From: JAPPHA01 sp963664045
GTDB taxonomy: Bacteria > Pseudomonadota > Alphaproteobacteria > Rhodobacterales > Rhodobacteraceae
Reading direction: 5' to 3'
Length of the DNA: 64,000 bases
NCBI GenBank assembly: GCA_963664045.2
Contig: CAXXGT010000001.1
Location: 434,001-498,000, forward strand
Below, piece after piece: positions 63,960 through 64,000 of this stretch (position 1 is its first letter; every line of letters begins with the position of its first letter). Below the pieces are notes generated by a model. That model ran no database searches and had not been told where the DNA came from. It saw nothing but the letters and a program-made list of their open reading frames with translations. Made by a program: the position numbers and the translations under genes.

Positions 63960-64000
63960 GCGGGATCGACCCTCACGACCCGGATGCGGTCCGCCAGAGG
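63956..64000 (+). CDS. tnpC: IS66 family transposase TnpC, N-terminal fragment at window edge
   Basis: The frame starts ATGAGCGGGATCGACCC and gives MSGIDPHDPDAVRQR, the same N-terminus as the copy at 26928 (MSGIDPSDPDAV) with Ser to His. It runs off the window. Confidence 0.85.
   Translation, partial: MSGIDPHDPDAVRQR

Larger units (their letters stand above)
63109..64000 (+). mobile_element. Second IS66-type element with methylase cargo, cut by the window end
   Basis: The left end GTAAGCGGGTAAACGGCGAC is the inverted repeat of the element at 24466-27775. The next 890 bases match its methylase end closely, in the opposite orientation to that copy. Insertion is inside domain V of the host intron. 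The rest of tnpC and tnpAB lie beyond the window. Confidence 0.9.

Overview
The window reads as chromosome from an alphaproteobacterium, most likely Rhodobacterales or a close relative. The evidence is a circularly permuted ssrA gene encoding the tag ANDNRAPVALAA, an alpha-type SspB, the xerD / aroK-aroB neighbourhood beside a CNNM/CBS protein, fabD-fabG-acpP-fabF-mltG in one run, an E1-beta with its own lipoyl domain, and a 196-residue L9 with an acidic tail.

Layout. 1-2.2 kb: lpxD (cut by the window edge), a specialised acyl carrier protein and a ketoacyl synthase, probably a lipid A acyl-chain module. 2.3-8.2 kb: CNNM/CBS transporter, xerD, a tiny membrane protein, aroK-aroB, a radical SAM protein. 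8.5-14.3 kb: zwf, tRNA-Gly(CCC), a corrinoid-activating ASKHA protein, taurine-pyruvate aminotransferase, DUF2237. 14.5-21.9 kb: rpsF-rpsR-rplI on one strand and the fatty-acid/mltG run on the other, with a HisA-like paralogue inside. 31-41 kb: cysE, pdhABC, ftsB-like, fba, pgk, tkt. 46.5-48.5 kb: a coiled-coil gene, zapA, grxD, bolA. 51-58.6 kb: purL, a LysR regulator, tusA-like, ccdA-like, a ribbon-helix-helix protein, fumC, sspB and ssrA. The last two belong together, because SspB delivers ssrA-tagged proteins to ClpXP.

Four mobile islands interrupt this backbone: 22-31 kb (mltG/cysE), 41.4-46.4 kb (tkt/zapA), 48.6-51.2 kb (bolA/purL) and 58.6 kb to the end (upstream of ssrA). They are nested to a degree that can be resolved base by base. 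An IS66-type element carrying an adenine-DNA methylase sits in an IS1634-type transposase with an 8-bp target duplication. A four-gene serine-recombinase element splits a DDE transposase whose IS has a 9-bp duplication. An ISAs1-type IS with a DUF4338 domain, a -1 slippery site and a 10-bp duplication sits in a group II intron.

The most interesting content is a set of ORF-less group II introns, two types called X and Y here, nested inside one another as twintrons at 49-51 kb and 58.6-63.1 kb. Three independent Y copies agree in length at 855 nt once two small indels and the IS are accounted for. Domain V, a domain VI helix with an A seven bases from the 3' end, and exact target-continuity arithmetic fix the boundaries. 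No intron-encoded reverse transcriptase lies in the window, so splicing or mobility would need one in trans.
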